Positions 33,301-43,915 of a stretch of DNA of 64,000 nucleotides are shown one piece after another. The DNA is from Smallanthus sonchifolius. Lineage: Eukaryota; Streptophyta; Magnoliopsida; Asterales; Asteraceae. The translations under genes were made by a program, and so were the position numbers. Location of the stretch: the NCBI GenBank assembly GCA_023525975.1, contig CM042032.1:24682001-24746000 (forward strand), read 5' to 3'. The notes beneath the pieces are model-generated. The model searched no databases. It saw nothing but the letters and a program-made list of their open reading frames with translations, and was not told the origin of the DNA. The number at the start of each line of letters is the position of its first letter. Positions within the stretch are counted from its first letter, which is position 1.

Positions 33301-35509
33301 TATCACACCCCAACCGATGGCGGAAACATGGGGGCGGGACATGTAGACTGTTGATGAGCACATGGTTGACTAAGTAATAATATATTAAATCATCATATTT
33401 AAATTCAAACCAAACAAATATCCACAAGGTACATGAATTTCAAAATACATGTTAAGTTTCTTTATTATCTAGGTCCACAACTTAAGTGTAGCAAACTTGA
33501 TCAATCTCAAATATTCGTACCTGAAACATGTTTAAAACAATGTCAACTAAAAAGTTGGTGAGCATACATAGGTTTTGGCTCTAAATAGTATCATTATGTT
33601 TTGTGCATACAATCCATACAAATCATGGTTAATAAGGCCAATATGGAGAGTTATTATTGTGAAACCAAATTGTACAATCAAACCTTTGTAACTAGCATGC
33701 AAAAAAACCAAAATGTGTTGCCGGTAACAATCACCCTACCTGGGTGGGTTTGTCAGACTCAATAGATCTATCATTGTTAACTGTCGGCTTGTATAGTTAA
33801 TGACAAAGTAGTTTACACACCTAGTACTCAAACTTAAGGCGCAATTTGTACACATGAATGTAGGGTGGAATTGTATTGTGTAATTTGTAACATTGTATAC
33901 TTGAAACTCATGTTCCACCCTAAAAATGTAAATAATATAAAAAGGGGCTATGTAAACTCACTTGTATAGATGGTGTAGATAGCACTAACAATAGGTAGTA
34001 AAAATGATTCTTGTAAATCACAAAGTTAACCTAGAGTGAGAATGTATGATCTTGAATTAATAATGTGTACGGAGTCTATGTCGTGATCAAATGTTTAACG
34101 GTTTGATATGTGTGGATTTGTACAAGGGTTGTGTCATTTTATGTGACAGGATGTAAGTCGAGAAAAGTTTGATATGTAAAATTGTAAGTTCAAATTATAT
34201 ATGAAAAATAATATTTGTCTTTAGGGTTTATGTTTAATTAATTTAAATAAATAAATTCATTTAGGGTTTAAATAAATAAATCTATCTCATTTAATAATAA
34301 TGTGCCAAGAAATATTGTAAATATATATTAGTATATAAATATTTTGTATAGGTTTTGAATAAAATAATCATATAAACTTTGTATTTAGAATTTTTTGTTT
34401 TGATCCGCAAGGAAGGATCAAATAATTGGTTTAAAATTTCTAAGTTCATAACTTGGTTTATAAACGATTCTCGGGCCTTGGGATTTTAAAAAAATAATTT
34501 TTATATAGAAATTTGGGTTTAAGCAGAATATAGTAAAATGATTTTTTTTTAAAGAAAAGAAAACTGACCAAAGGTAGGGCACGACCTGGACAAGAGGCAC
34601 GGTCGTGCTAATCGATTAGCACGACCATGTTTGGATTTTTCCAGAAAAACTAATTGTCTAATTCTTGTATTAATAACGGTTGAATTCATGGGGCTTTCAA
34701 AGATTGAGTGTTTACGAATCTAACCATGTACTTTAATTGAATTGAGGTCGTGTGTAGGGTGTAGTTCGATTAAACCAAAAGCATGATGAACCCTAGGTTT
34801 TATTCGAGTTTAATTTGATGGTATAAGCCCTGAATAGGTTAGGGCTTTCATTCAAGAGATTGAAATGATTCTGAGGATGTGTTTAATTACTTTAAACAAT
34901 ATCGAATTGATGGTGTTCGACTAAACGGAGTTCCAACTCTATCTCCGGCGACTTCGGCTTCGTCTCCGGCCAAAATAGCGCGTGCAAAGGCCTCACAGAT
35001 GTTCGTACAAGGTGTGTGTAGTTTGTTTGCGCAAAGGTGATCCTAAATGATCGAATTCGGAGGATTTGATAATGGGATCGACGGTTACATGTTTGATACT
35101 CTTAATTCGCAATCAAAGTCGTTAAAAGGTATTACAACGGTTTACTGATGATTAATATCGACATTGGAGTGAGTTTCCATTGTGGATTCGATTGGTTTGG
35201 GACTTTACGGAATTGATCTGCGTCTTTACTGCACGAGGCGCGACCGTGCCTGGAATTAGGCACGACCGTGCTTGGTCACTTGGTGAGACCGTGCTCGTGC
35301 ACTGGCGCGACCGTGTCTACTCAAATTTTGATTAAATACAGAAATAGTCCTTGTAGTTTGGTGTTTGAGTTTGAGGAATGAAAAAATTTGTCCCTGGGGT
35401 TTGTGATTGGATAAGTTGGACTAACTGGACTAATTGTGTTTGTGTGAGATAACAGAACTTGAATTAACGGAGTTATCTCTAAATAGTCGGATGTCACATC
35501 AAACATATA
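33301..35509 (-). repeat. Gyp2 5' LTR (right copy, truncated)
   Basis: It starts TATCACACCCC (TG changed to TA in plus coordinates) and matches 15737-17863 closely. It shows the GCACG-type repeats at about 34575-34630 and 35235-35320, and the intron-like module on the minus strand (donor 33961-33956, hairpin 33562-33542, acceptor ending at 33521). About 150 bp at its 5' terminus are missing, because Gyp3 begins at 35510. Confidence 0.9.
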
Positions 35510-38055
35510 TGTAACATTTCTGAATTTTAGTATCCGTATTTTTCAATTCAATGTAATGCATTTCAAACTCAATTCTAGTGCACTATTTTATTCCTTTTCG
35601 TACCATCAATTTAATACTATATCTCAATGTTAATCCGCAAATTTTACACGGTTATAACCTACAAAAAAACACTACATAAGTATCTATTTATACAAATATG
35701 TCAAAGACCAAAGTTACAAGGTCTGATGTTGAAAAATAGCAAGAAACCCTAATAGGCACGGTCGCGCCTAGTTCTAGCACGGTCGCGCCGAGTGCTTTGG
35801 CACGGTCGCGCGACTGGCTTTGGAACGATCGCGCCTGGTGCCTTAGCACGATCGCGCCTCGTTTGGGCACGGTCGCGCCTCGTACCAGTTGAAACGTAAA
35901 TACAGTTTTAATCACCCGATCGTTGAGTTTCCGTAACCGATTTACACATCATTACCATTCACGAAAGCAATGACACTTCCAATTACAACAAACGTCTCAA
36001 ATTAATCCAATTAATCTCAAAAATCCTCTCAATCATTTCAAAGAAAACACAAAACTCCTTGCGATCCGAATTCTCTCAATCAAGCAACAGATTCACGCTA
36101 CTCAATCCTCACCGAAGCTACTGGACTCTCTCGTTTAGTCGGAAGTGTAGCAGAGGACGCCGGAGACAGAACTAGTAGTCGCCAGAATTTCTCTCTACAG
36201 AACACTATCAATTCGCCGTTCTTCCGGGTAATTGAAACCTTCCACACTTTCGTTTCAGTTCATAGATTAAAAGCCCCACGTTAATTTGGGCTTTCATTAT
36301 AGAAATCACCAAGAACCCGAATCCACATTTTCGTTAAAAATGAGTTAATCGAATCGAACCTTAAACACGTTTTAAATCCAATTAATCTAGGCAAAAAGAC
36401 TAGAAATAATTTAATGGATGAAAGCCCTATGATTTCCAACCCTATTATTATAAGAATCGGTCAATTCGTCCCTGATTTGGAACAGACACGGTCGCGCTAA
36501 TCATCTAGCGCGGTCGTGCATCATGAAACGCGGTCGTGCCGACTATCAGCGCGGTCGTGTCTTCATGTCCAGACCCAATCATGCCCTTTGGCTAATCTCA
36601 GTCGTGTCTTAGGATCATAGACACGATCGTGCCTGGCCAAGGCACGGTCGTGCCTAATGATTAAATTTGTTTAAGCCCTCTGTTTGATCAACACGGTCGC
36701 GCCCTGACTAGCATGGTCGCGCCCGTGGTTCGAGCACGATCGTGCCCTTCCCAGGCACGGTCGTGTGTGAATCAAATTTTAGCAGAATTATAAATTTATA
36801 TATTTTTCAAACAATAAATATTTCTGATTAAATTACAAAATATAAGTAGTGATTTTTATAAAAATACAATTTATTCTATTTGGAAAAGATCAAATATTTA
36901 ATCTTGAAATAAATAAAAAATTAATTATTTAAAGTTTATAAAAGTTAATTTACAATTATTGTTAAACCTTTCATTTAAAAAGAATTTAAATGATTAAGTT
37001 ACATTTTAGAAATAAATAAATAAAATGATTATTTATTTACTTTATGTTTAAAAAAAAGACATTTATTTATTTACACTTAATTTCATTTAACACTTGTAAT
37101 ATTTTCATAAACAATAATTATTTACATTACTTATTTAATTATTCAAATTCAAACTTTAATCAAAATATTCTAAAAATATTCTTTCAAACTTGATACATTT
37201 TATTCAATACCTCCAATTACAAATCAATGACCTTTTTACACAAGTCCAAATGCAACTTTAGACTTAAACTTTGGTGCACACTATTAATACCATATACATT
37301 ACACTTTAGGTTAACTTGTGCATTTCAAGGATCGTTATTCTATCTAGTATTCTTGTTAGCTACGCCTTCAAACCAAGTGAGTATTTCATAGCCCCTTTTA
37401 CTCTTTTACACTTTTGGGGTGAAACATGAACATTATTCAAATTACACGTTACATTTACACAAACAACACAAGTACAAATCCTATTTACATTTATGTGTGC
37501 AATTTGAGCTTTATGCCCGAGTGCTAGGTGTGCTAACCTTTGTATGCGATTATGTGCAATCATTAACTGTACAAGCCGACGGTTTTCAATGATAGATCTA
37601 TTGAGTCTGACAAACCCACCCAGATTGGGGTGATTGATACCGACAACACAATTTTTGCATGCTAGTTACAAAGGTTTGATTGTACATGGTTACACAATAG
37701 CTACTCCCCATAAATGCCTTATTTATCATGTTATGTAAGGATTTGTATTACAAACTATATGCTATCTATATAAACCTGTGTTATACTCACCAACTTTTTA
37801 GTTGACTTTATTTTATTCATGTTTCAGGTTCTAATGTGTGAGATTGTTCAAGACGTGCTACATATAGGCTTGGACTTAGTTAATTTAAATAAAAGAACTC
37901 TATGTATTTCAATTTTATTCTATCTTGGATTTGGTTGTGTTTGGACTACTTGTTATGAAATTTGATGTTTAATATATTCAATCTAGTCAACCTTGTGATT
38001 ATGAACAGTCTACATGTCCCGCCCCGATGATTCCGCCATCGGTCGGGGTGTGACA
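35510..38055 (+). repeat. Gyp3 5' LTR
   Basis: 2546 bp, TGTAACATTTC to GGGGTGTGACA. GCACG-type repeats cluster at about 35755-35885 and 36485-36770. The intron-like module has GTGAGT at 37377, CCCC at 37392, a hairpin with CACCAAC and GTTGAC (37788-37806) and TTTCAGGT at 37822-37829. Region 36780-37300 is very AT-rich with no other signal. Confidence 0.92.
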
Positions 38056-38058
38056 GAT

Positions 38059-38071
38059 TGGTATCAGAGCC
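38059..38071 (+). other. Gyp3 primer-binding site
   Basis: TGGTATCAGAGCC, 3 nt after the LTR; initiator tRNA-Met type, identical to that of Gyp1. Confidence 0.93.
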
Positions 38072-38778
38072 TTGGTTATAGGGAATTAGGTTATTTGACA
38101 CCTTGACCTAGACTATAACTTTAGGACACCTACCTATGCTATGTTTCATGGTTACATGTTATGTGCTACATGCTATATGTTATATATTATGTGTTACATG
38201 CTATGTGCTACATGCTTACTATGATTAGTTATTATTTGATGATTTATTTATAAAAAAACCCATGACTTATTAGTAGATACTTAAATAATAAATTAAATAA
38301 ACAATACCTCTTTCTATATCCTAAAACCTCATAATGCTCTTACCTTCTTCTCTATCTATATCCTTCTTAGCATGTGGAATCTTCATGAAGCTAAATCCAT
38401 AAATTTTTCTTTATTTCCTCGTTAAGGTTTTTAAGCTTTGTTAATTATTTGAGGACACGTGCAATCTGGAAGAGTGACATCTGTATTTTGGATTTTCTGT
38501 CTAGGAAACCATTTCGCATAAATCCCAATCAACCGAGGGACCCGTATGCTTTCCTGGGAATTCCCGAGATGAGTGTTTACTTATAGGCTAAAGCATGCCT
38601 CCTTGAAAATTATATAAGTTTAATTAACCTTAATGTGTCATAGTATTCGAGTGATTATATCACTATTTGAGTACAATCCAAACTATGATTATCTAATTAT
38701 TTTGTTATCTTGTTCTATTAAATCCAAACAATTCTCATGAGTTCTCACATCTTTTCTTGTCTTGTGAAAATCTGTAGA
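38072..38778 (+). promoter_or_regulatory. Gyp3 untranslated leader with conserved palindrome
   Basis: Non-coding leader. GGGAATTCCC is at 38556-38565 within a block well conserved with Gyp1 and Gyp2. A variable run of ATGT-rich repeats lies near 38150-38220. Confidence 0.6.
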
Positions 38779-38898
38779 ATGCCTCCTCGTCGTGCTCCCG
38801 CGGCCAACACCAATACCGACATTGCTGCTATTCTTGCACAACTCGTGACACAACTCACTCAAGCTAATAGTGCCACCAATGGCAACAATGGTGGAAAT
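38779..38898 (+). pseudogene. gag: Gyp3 gag, N-terminal fragment
   Basis: The ATG at 38779 opens the MPPRR start and a stretch like TDIAAILAQLVTQLTQAN. The frame is cut after about 40 codons by the Gyp4 LTR terminus at 38899. The rest of gag resumes at about 43106, with the intervening codons deleted. Confidence 0.9.
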
Positions 38899-41223
38899 TG
38901 TCACACCCCAACCGACGGCGGAAAACGTCGGGGCGTGAAGCTGTGCAGACTGTTCATAGCTCATGGTTGCTAAAGTTTGAATAATTTAAACATTCATTTT
39001 CATTACACGTAGCAAGTTCATACCATATAAGAACCAAATGTAGCGATTACAAAATATAAATAGTTTAGATTAATTGCTAGGTCCAAATCCTATATGTAGC
39101 AGCTTGTAATACTTCAAACATTGTCACCTGAAACATGGTTAAAAACAAAGTCAACTAAAAAGTTGGTGAGAATACATAGGTTTTCGTGTCATGTAATAGA
39201 ATATAGTGTCGTGTGCATACAATTCATACAAACATGGCAATTAAGGCATTTATGGAGAGATACCATCGTGTGACCTGGTAGTACAATCAAACCTTTGTAA
39301 CTAGCATGCAAAACAAACGCGTGTTGGCAGTAACAGTCACCCTACCTGGGTGGGTTTGTCAGACTCAATAGATTTATCACTGTTTACTGTAGGCTATAAA
39401 ATAGTTAATGATTGCACGTGAATAGCAAACTGCGTGTTGGCCTACACACCTAGTACTCAAGCACAAAGCTCAAAATTGTAACACATGATTGTAGAGTGGA
39501 ATTGTATATTGTGTAGTTTGTAAACATAGTAAATAGAACGCATGTTCCACCCCAAAAGTTTGTAAATAGAGTAAAAGAGGGGCTATGTAACTCACTTGTG
39601 TTGGAGCGTGTAGTTTGCACAGATCAACAAAAATACCAAGCGTGTTGTAGGTCGCTACGTTTGACCTATCGAATGAGGGTATAACACGTGTCACTGTTTG
39701 TGTTATTTTGTGTCCAAAGCGGGTTCGTTGGTGGTTTGTGTGTTTAGGGTTGGTTTTGGAATAATAAATTAGTAGCGATATATATATATATATATTTATT
39801 TAAATAAACGATATTTGTTTAAATCAAAATATATATTTGTATAAATAGTTTTATAAAAATGATTATATAAACTCATGATTTCATCGGTTTTGAAACTATC
39901 GGGAATTAATCGTTTTAAATTTCTAAATCAAAGATTTGGTTTATAAATGATTCCCGGGTCTTGGGATTTTATAACGTAACTTTTATAATTACATTTTGAA
40001 ATTTTTTGCTAAAATATGTTACATAGACTTTAAAACAGAAAAATAATTGATTCTAGTCAAGGAGCACGACCGTGCTCAAGTAGGGCACGACCGCGCTCAT
40101 TGCCGGGCGTGACCGTGGTGGTCTGAAACGCGCCCGTGGTCGAGTCAGAAGGTACTTCATAGGTTCTGGACATAGAGCACGACCGTGCTCGTATCTGGCA
40201 CGACCGCGTCTAGTGTTTGTTTTTTATCAAGACTTGTTTGCTCGGTAAGCACGACCGGGCTACACCTGGGGCACGATTGTGCTTGGTCAGGCACGACCGC
40301 GCTCAGTGATGAGCGCGACCGTGTCGGGTCTTTTTCAGACACAATTCGATCGATTCTTATAATAAATGCTTCTGTATTCTTAGGGCTTTCATAGATTAGG
40401 TGCTTGCGAATGTATCTACATAGTTTGATTGTATTTATATCGTGTTTAAGTGGTAGTTTGAGTAAAAGTTTAGTTTTCGGCTCTTTGGTTCAAAATCGAA
40501 TTGATTGTGTGATATAACTACGATTTAGTATAGGGCTTTCATCCTAGGGGTAGATACGAAGCTAAGGAAGTGTTACTTACTCGTTAACAATGGGCAAATT
40601 AATGCAGTCGGCTACGGGTCAAAGAGTCGAGCTTCATGGCGATCGATTGGACTCCAGAGACTGTTTGAGTGTCGAACGAGAGTTTTGGGAGACTGAGTGG
40701 GCTTATATGAAGGCGTAGAAATCGTGCAAGTTGCTTTATATCCACGAATTCGAGAGACTCGGTTGTGGTGTGAATGGGATTAAAAAAATTGTGCAAATTG
40801 GACGACATTTGATGCGTGTTTCAGACGGAATTCAGTGGAGTATGGTCTGACGCGCGAAGACCGGCTTTTCTCCATTTTAAATTTCGCGAATTCAGCGGGT
40901 ATGGTATGATTTGACTTCTGCAGAGTCAAGTGGGTTCATCAGCGCGACCGTGCCTACTTTAGGCGCGACCGTGCTTAGGTCTGCAGGCGCGACCGTGCCT
41001 AGTTCTAGGCGCGACCGTGCTTGCCTAGTTTTGTAGTTTTTGAGTTTTGTCAGTTTTGGTCCTCGGGGCTTGTGAGATAATGGTGTTTTTGTTTAATTTG
41101 TTATTGTAATAGAATAGTTTGTATATGTAACTGCATCGTAGTTTGTTTGTACACGAATCGAAACTGAAATGTGTTTGTTTATTGAAATCAAACGATTACA
41201 TGATGAAAATCAGAAATGTTACA
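38899..41223 (-). repeat. Gyp4 3' LTR
   Basis: 2325 bp, TGTCACACCCC to CAGAAATGTTACA in plus coordinates. GCACG-type repeats lie at about 40060-40330 and 40935-41020. The intron-like module is on the minus strand (donor 39595-39590, CCCC 13 nt on, hairpin about 39171-39150, acceptor near 39128). A TA microsatellite lies at about 39778-39793. Confidence 0.92.
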
Positions 41224-41257
41224 GTCTCCCCTTGTTGAGGGGATTTCGTCCCGAAAT
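41224..41257 (-). promoter_or_regulatory. Gyp4 polypurine tract and pre-PPT hairpin
   Basis: On the minus strand ATTTCG-GGA-CGAAAT (41257-41243) is followed by a purine-rich stretch ending in AAGGGGAGAC at the LTR edge. Confidence 0.82.
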
Positions 41258-42561
41258 TCAACTAGTTGAGGTTGCAGAATTGGTGAATAGGTGAGGATAC
41301 TTGAGTTTCATTTGGTCTTCGCGTTCCCAAGTAAACTCAGGACCGCGTTTTGAATCCCAACGAACTTTGACTATAGGGATGCGGCTGCGCTTGAGTTGCA
41401 TGATTTCACGATCCATGATTTCCACTGGTTTCTCGACGAAATGCATCGTTTCATCAATGCGCACGTCGTCAAGAGGTATGTGGAGGTTCTCATCAGCAAG
41501 ACATTTCTTCAGGTTGGACACGTGGAAGGTTGGATGAACATTGTTGAGTGCTGGAGGTAGCTCAAGTTTGTAAGCCACTTTCCCGATTCTTTCAAGGATC
41601 TTGAACGGGCCTACGTAACGAGGTGCTAGCTTGCCTTTCTTTCCAAAGCGGATCACACCCTTCCAAGGGGATACTTTGAGAAGCACAAGGTCACCCACTT
41701 GGAATTCCAAGGGTTTTCGTCGCTTGTCGGCATAGCTCTTTTGTCGACTTCTCGCTACTCGGATGTTGTCACGGATTTGAAGGATTTTGTCGGACGTTTC
41801 CTGAATTAACTCGGGTCCGGTGATTTGTGCTTCACCAATCTCGTTCCAACAGATGGGAGAACGGCATTTGCGACCATAAAGAGCTTCGAATGGAGCCATG
41901 TTGATGCTGGTGTGGTAGCTGTTATTGTAGGAGAATTCAATAAGTGTCAAGTGTGAATCCCAATTGCCACCAAAGTCTATGACACAGGCTCTCAGCATGT
42001 CTTCGAGCGTTTGGATTGTTCGTTCAGTCTGGCCATCAGTTTGGGGATGGTAGGTTGTGCTTAAATCCAATCGTGTGCCAAGTGCCTTTTGCAGAGATTG
42101 CCAAAATCTGGAAGTGAAACGAGCATCTCTGTCGGAGATTATGTTCAAAGGTATACCGTGTCGACTCACAATTTCGTCAATATAGATTCGGGCCAATTTC
42201 TCAACCCGATAGTCTTCACGGATGGGCAGGAAGTGTGCGGACTTTGTGAGACGGTCGATGATTACCCAAATGCTATCATAGCCGTTTGAAGTACGGGGGA
42301 GTTTAGTAATGAAGCCCATGGCTAGATTTTCCCATTTCCACACGGGGATTTCCGGTTGTTCAAGTAAGCCGGAAGGACGTTGATGTTCGGCTTTGACTTT
42401 AGAGCAGGTTAGACATTTTGCAACATAGAGTGCAATGTCTTTCTTCATACCAGGCCACCAATATTGTGGTCGAAGATTGTGATACATTTTATCCGCACCG
42501 GGATGAATAGAATATCGAGACTTATGTGCTTCAGTCATGAGGAATTCCCGGAGATCATTGG
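41258..42561 (-). pseudogene. pol: Gyp4 integrase with chromodomain-like tail; first catalytic Asp lost
   Basis: A long open stretch covering nearly the whole integrase: the zinc-binding HHCC motif (HKSRYSIHPG ... CLTCSK), the core, the GPF motif and a chromodomain-like C-terminus ending KYPHLF. The first catalytic Asp, which sits in AMDFITKLP in Gyp1, is Gly here (AMGFITKLP); SDRDARF and GQTER are intact. Near 42562 a one-base deletion shifts the frame relative to RNase H upstream. Even where open, the enzyme should be inactive. The stop codon is at 41258-41260, next to the pre-PPT hairpin. Confidence 0.92.
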
Positions 42562-43105
42562 ATTGGGAACCCAAATACGATCCAAGAAATAAAGCAAACC
42601 ACTGTTTTTAGTTTCTAGTTGGAATTCAGCACCGCACGACATTTCCTATTACATATTGCCCTCGGTAATCGAGACGTGTTGAGCTGCTAGAATACGGGTT
42701 TGAATGTCGTAATGAATCTTGACACTTTGGAGCATGACACGTTCTTTACGGCTCAGCGCATCGGCTACTACGTTTGCCTTGCCGGGATGATAACGAATCT
42801 CGCAATCGTAATCATTGAGGAGTTCAACCCAACGTCGTTGCCTCATGTTGAGTTCTTTTTTATTGAAGATGTGTTGGAGGCTTTTGTGGTCGGTAAATAC
42901 CACACATTTCATGCCATATAGATAATGTCTCCAAATCTTCAAGGCAAATATGACTGCACCTAGCTCCAGATCGTACGTCGTATAGTTCTTTTCATGGATC
43001 TTGAGTTGCCTCGATGCATAAGCGATTACCTTGCCTCGTTGCATGAGAACACAACCAAGGCCTAGGTTAGAGGCATCACAGTAGACGACTAGGTCATCGT
43101 TTCCT
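42562..43105 (-). pseudogene. pol: Gyp4 RNase H, truncated at its start
   Basis: It begins at the deletion junction with GNDDLVVYCDAS, followed by HEKNYTTYDLELGAV, FTDHKSL and NVVADALSR. Two adjacent stops (TAA TAG, around 42644-42649) follow ITEGNM where Gyp1 has Tyr-Glu, and the one-base deletion near 42562 lies beyond. Upstream RT is missing. At about 43105 the sequence changes to plus-strand gag of Gyp3. Confidence 0.9.
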
Positions 43106-43915
43106 ACAAAAACGGGCACTCACGTGGTGGAATGGAGAGAAAAGAAATAGGGGTGTGGATGTAGCAATGGCTTTACCTTGGGATGAGGTTAAAAGGCTAA
43201 TGACCGAGGAATTCTGTCCTCGAAATGAAGTAAAGAAACTTGAAGCCGAATTTTGGGATCTTGCCCAAGATTATGGTGAAAACTTGGCGTATACGACTCG
43301 GTTCCATGAGTTGAGTCTTCTTGTGCCCCACATGGTCACTCCTTTGTCCCGCTGCATTGAAAAGTATATTGGGGGACTACCTAGGCAAATTCAATATACT
43401 GTCCAAGGAAGGAATCCCGCAACACTTGAAGATGCCATCCGTTTGTCAGCTACCTTAACCGATAATCATGTGAAGGCGGGGACACTTACTAAAAAGGGTA
43501 CCAAGAAAGTTTCTGACACTATAACCCCTCCTACCCACAACAAAGAAGCCACAACTGAACCCTCCCGCAATAATAGGAAAAGGAAGACTAGAAACTATGT
43601 TGTGGTCACTCCTGCTATACCCGTTAATCAAGTTGCTCCTATGGTTCAAACACCGGCCTAAAAGCCATATGTTGGAATCTACCCACTTTGTGCCACCTGC
43701 AACCACCATCATCCCCAAAGCATCCCATGTCGCCTTTGTACTTATTGTGGGAGATATGGTCATACGGTTAATGTTTGTAGGACGAAAGCTCTTGCGGGCC
43801 AAGTCAACCCACCAAACCAAACCAACACCCAAGTGGCTAATCAAGGTGTACCCGCTATTGCAAATGGGCGAGCATGTTATGAGTGTGGAAACCCGAACCA
43901 TTTTCGTGATCAATG
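43106..43915 (+). pseudogene. gag: Gyp3 gag, C-terminal part with zinc knuckles
   Basis: Resumes at QKRALTWWNG and runs through PWDEVKRLMTEEFCP and LVPHMVTPLSRCIEKYIGGLP. A TAA at 43659-43661 interrupts the frame before the knuckle region, which continues in the same frame (CRLCTYCGRYGHTVNVC and CYECGNPNHFRDQCP). Here the second knuckle keeps the Arg codon that is a stop in Gyp1. Confidence 0.9.

Larger units (their letters stand above)
15737..35509 (-). mobile_element. Gyp2: gypsy derivative with gag but pol nearly deleted (TR-GAG-like), interrupted by LARD1
   Basis: A minus-strand element inserted into the Cop1 ORF3. The 5' LTR is on the right (33301-35509) and the 3' LTR on the left (15737-17863 plus 29373-29616, split by LARD1). 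The internal region holds a primer-binding site, leader, gag with zinc knuckles, then about 1.6 kb of unrelated non-coding sequence with a minisatellite, and only the last codons of integrase before the polypurine tract. This is the layout of a non-autonomous gag-bearing derivative. The extreme 5' end (about 150 bp of LTR) is missing at the Gyp3 junction. Confidence 0.88.
38899..43105 (-). mobile_element. Gyp4: 3' half of a gypsy element, Tekay/Del-like
   Basis: A minus-strand insertion in the Gyp3 gag. It retains the 3' LTR (38899-41223), polypurine tract, integrase and most of RNase H, and stops abruptly at about 43105 in RNase H. The 5' half (LTR, gag, PR, RT) is gone together with part of the Gyp3 gag, so one deletion removed both. 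No target duplication can be checked. Confidence 0.9.
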
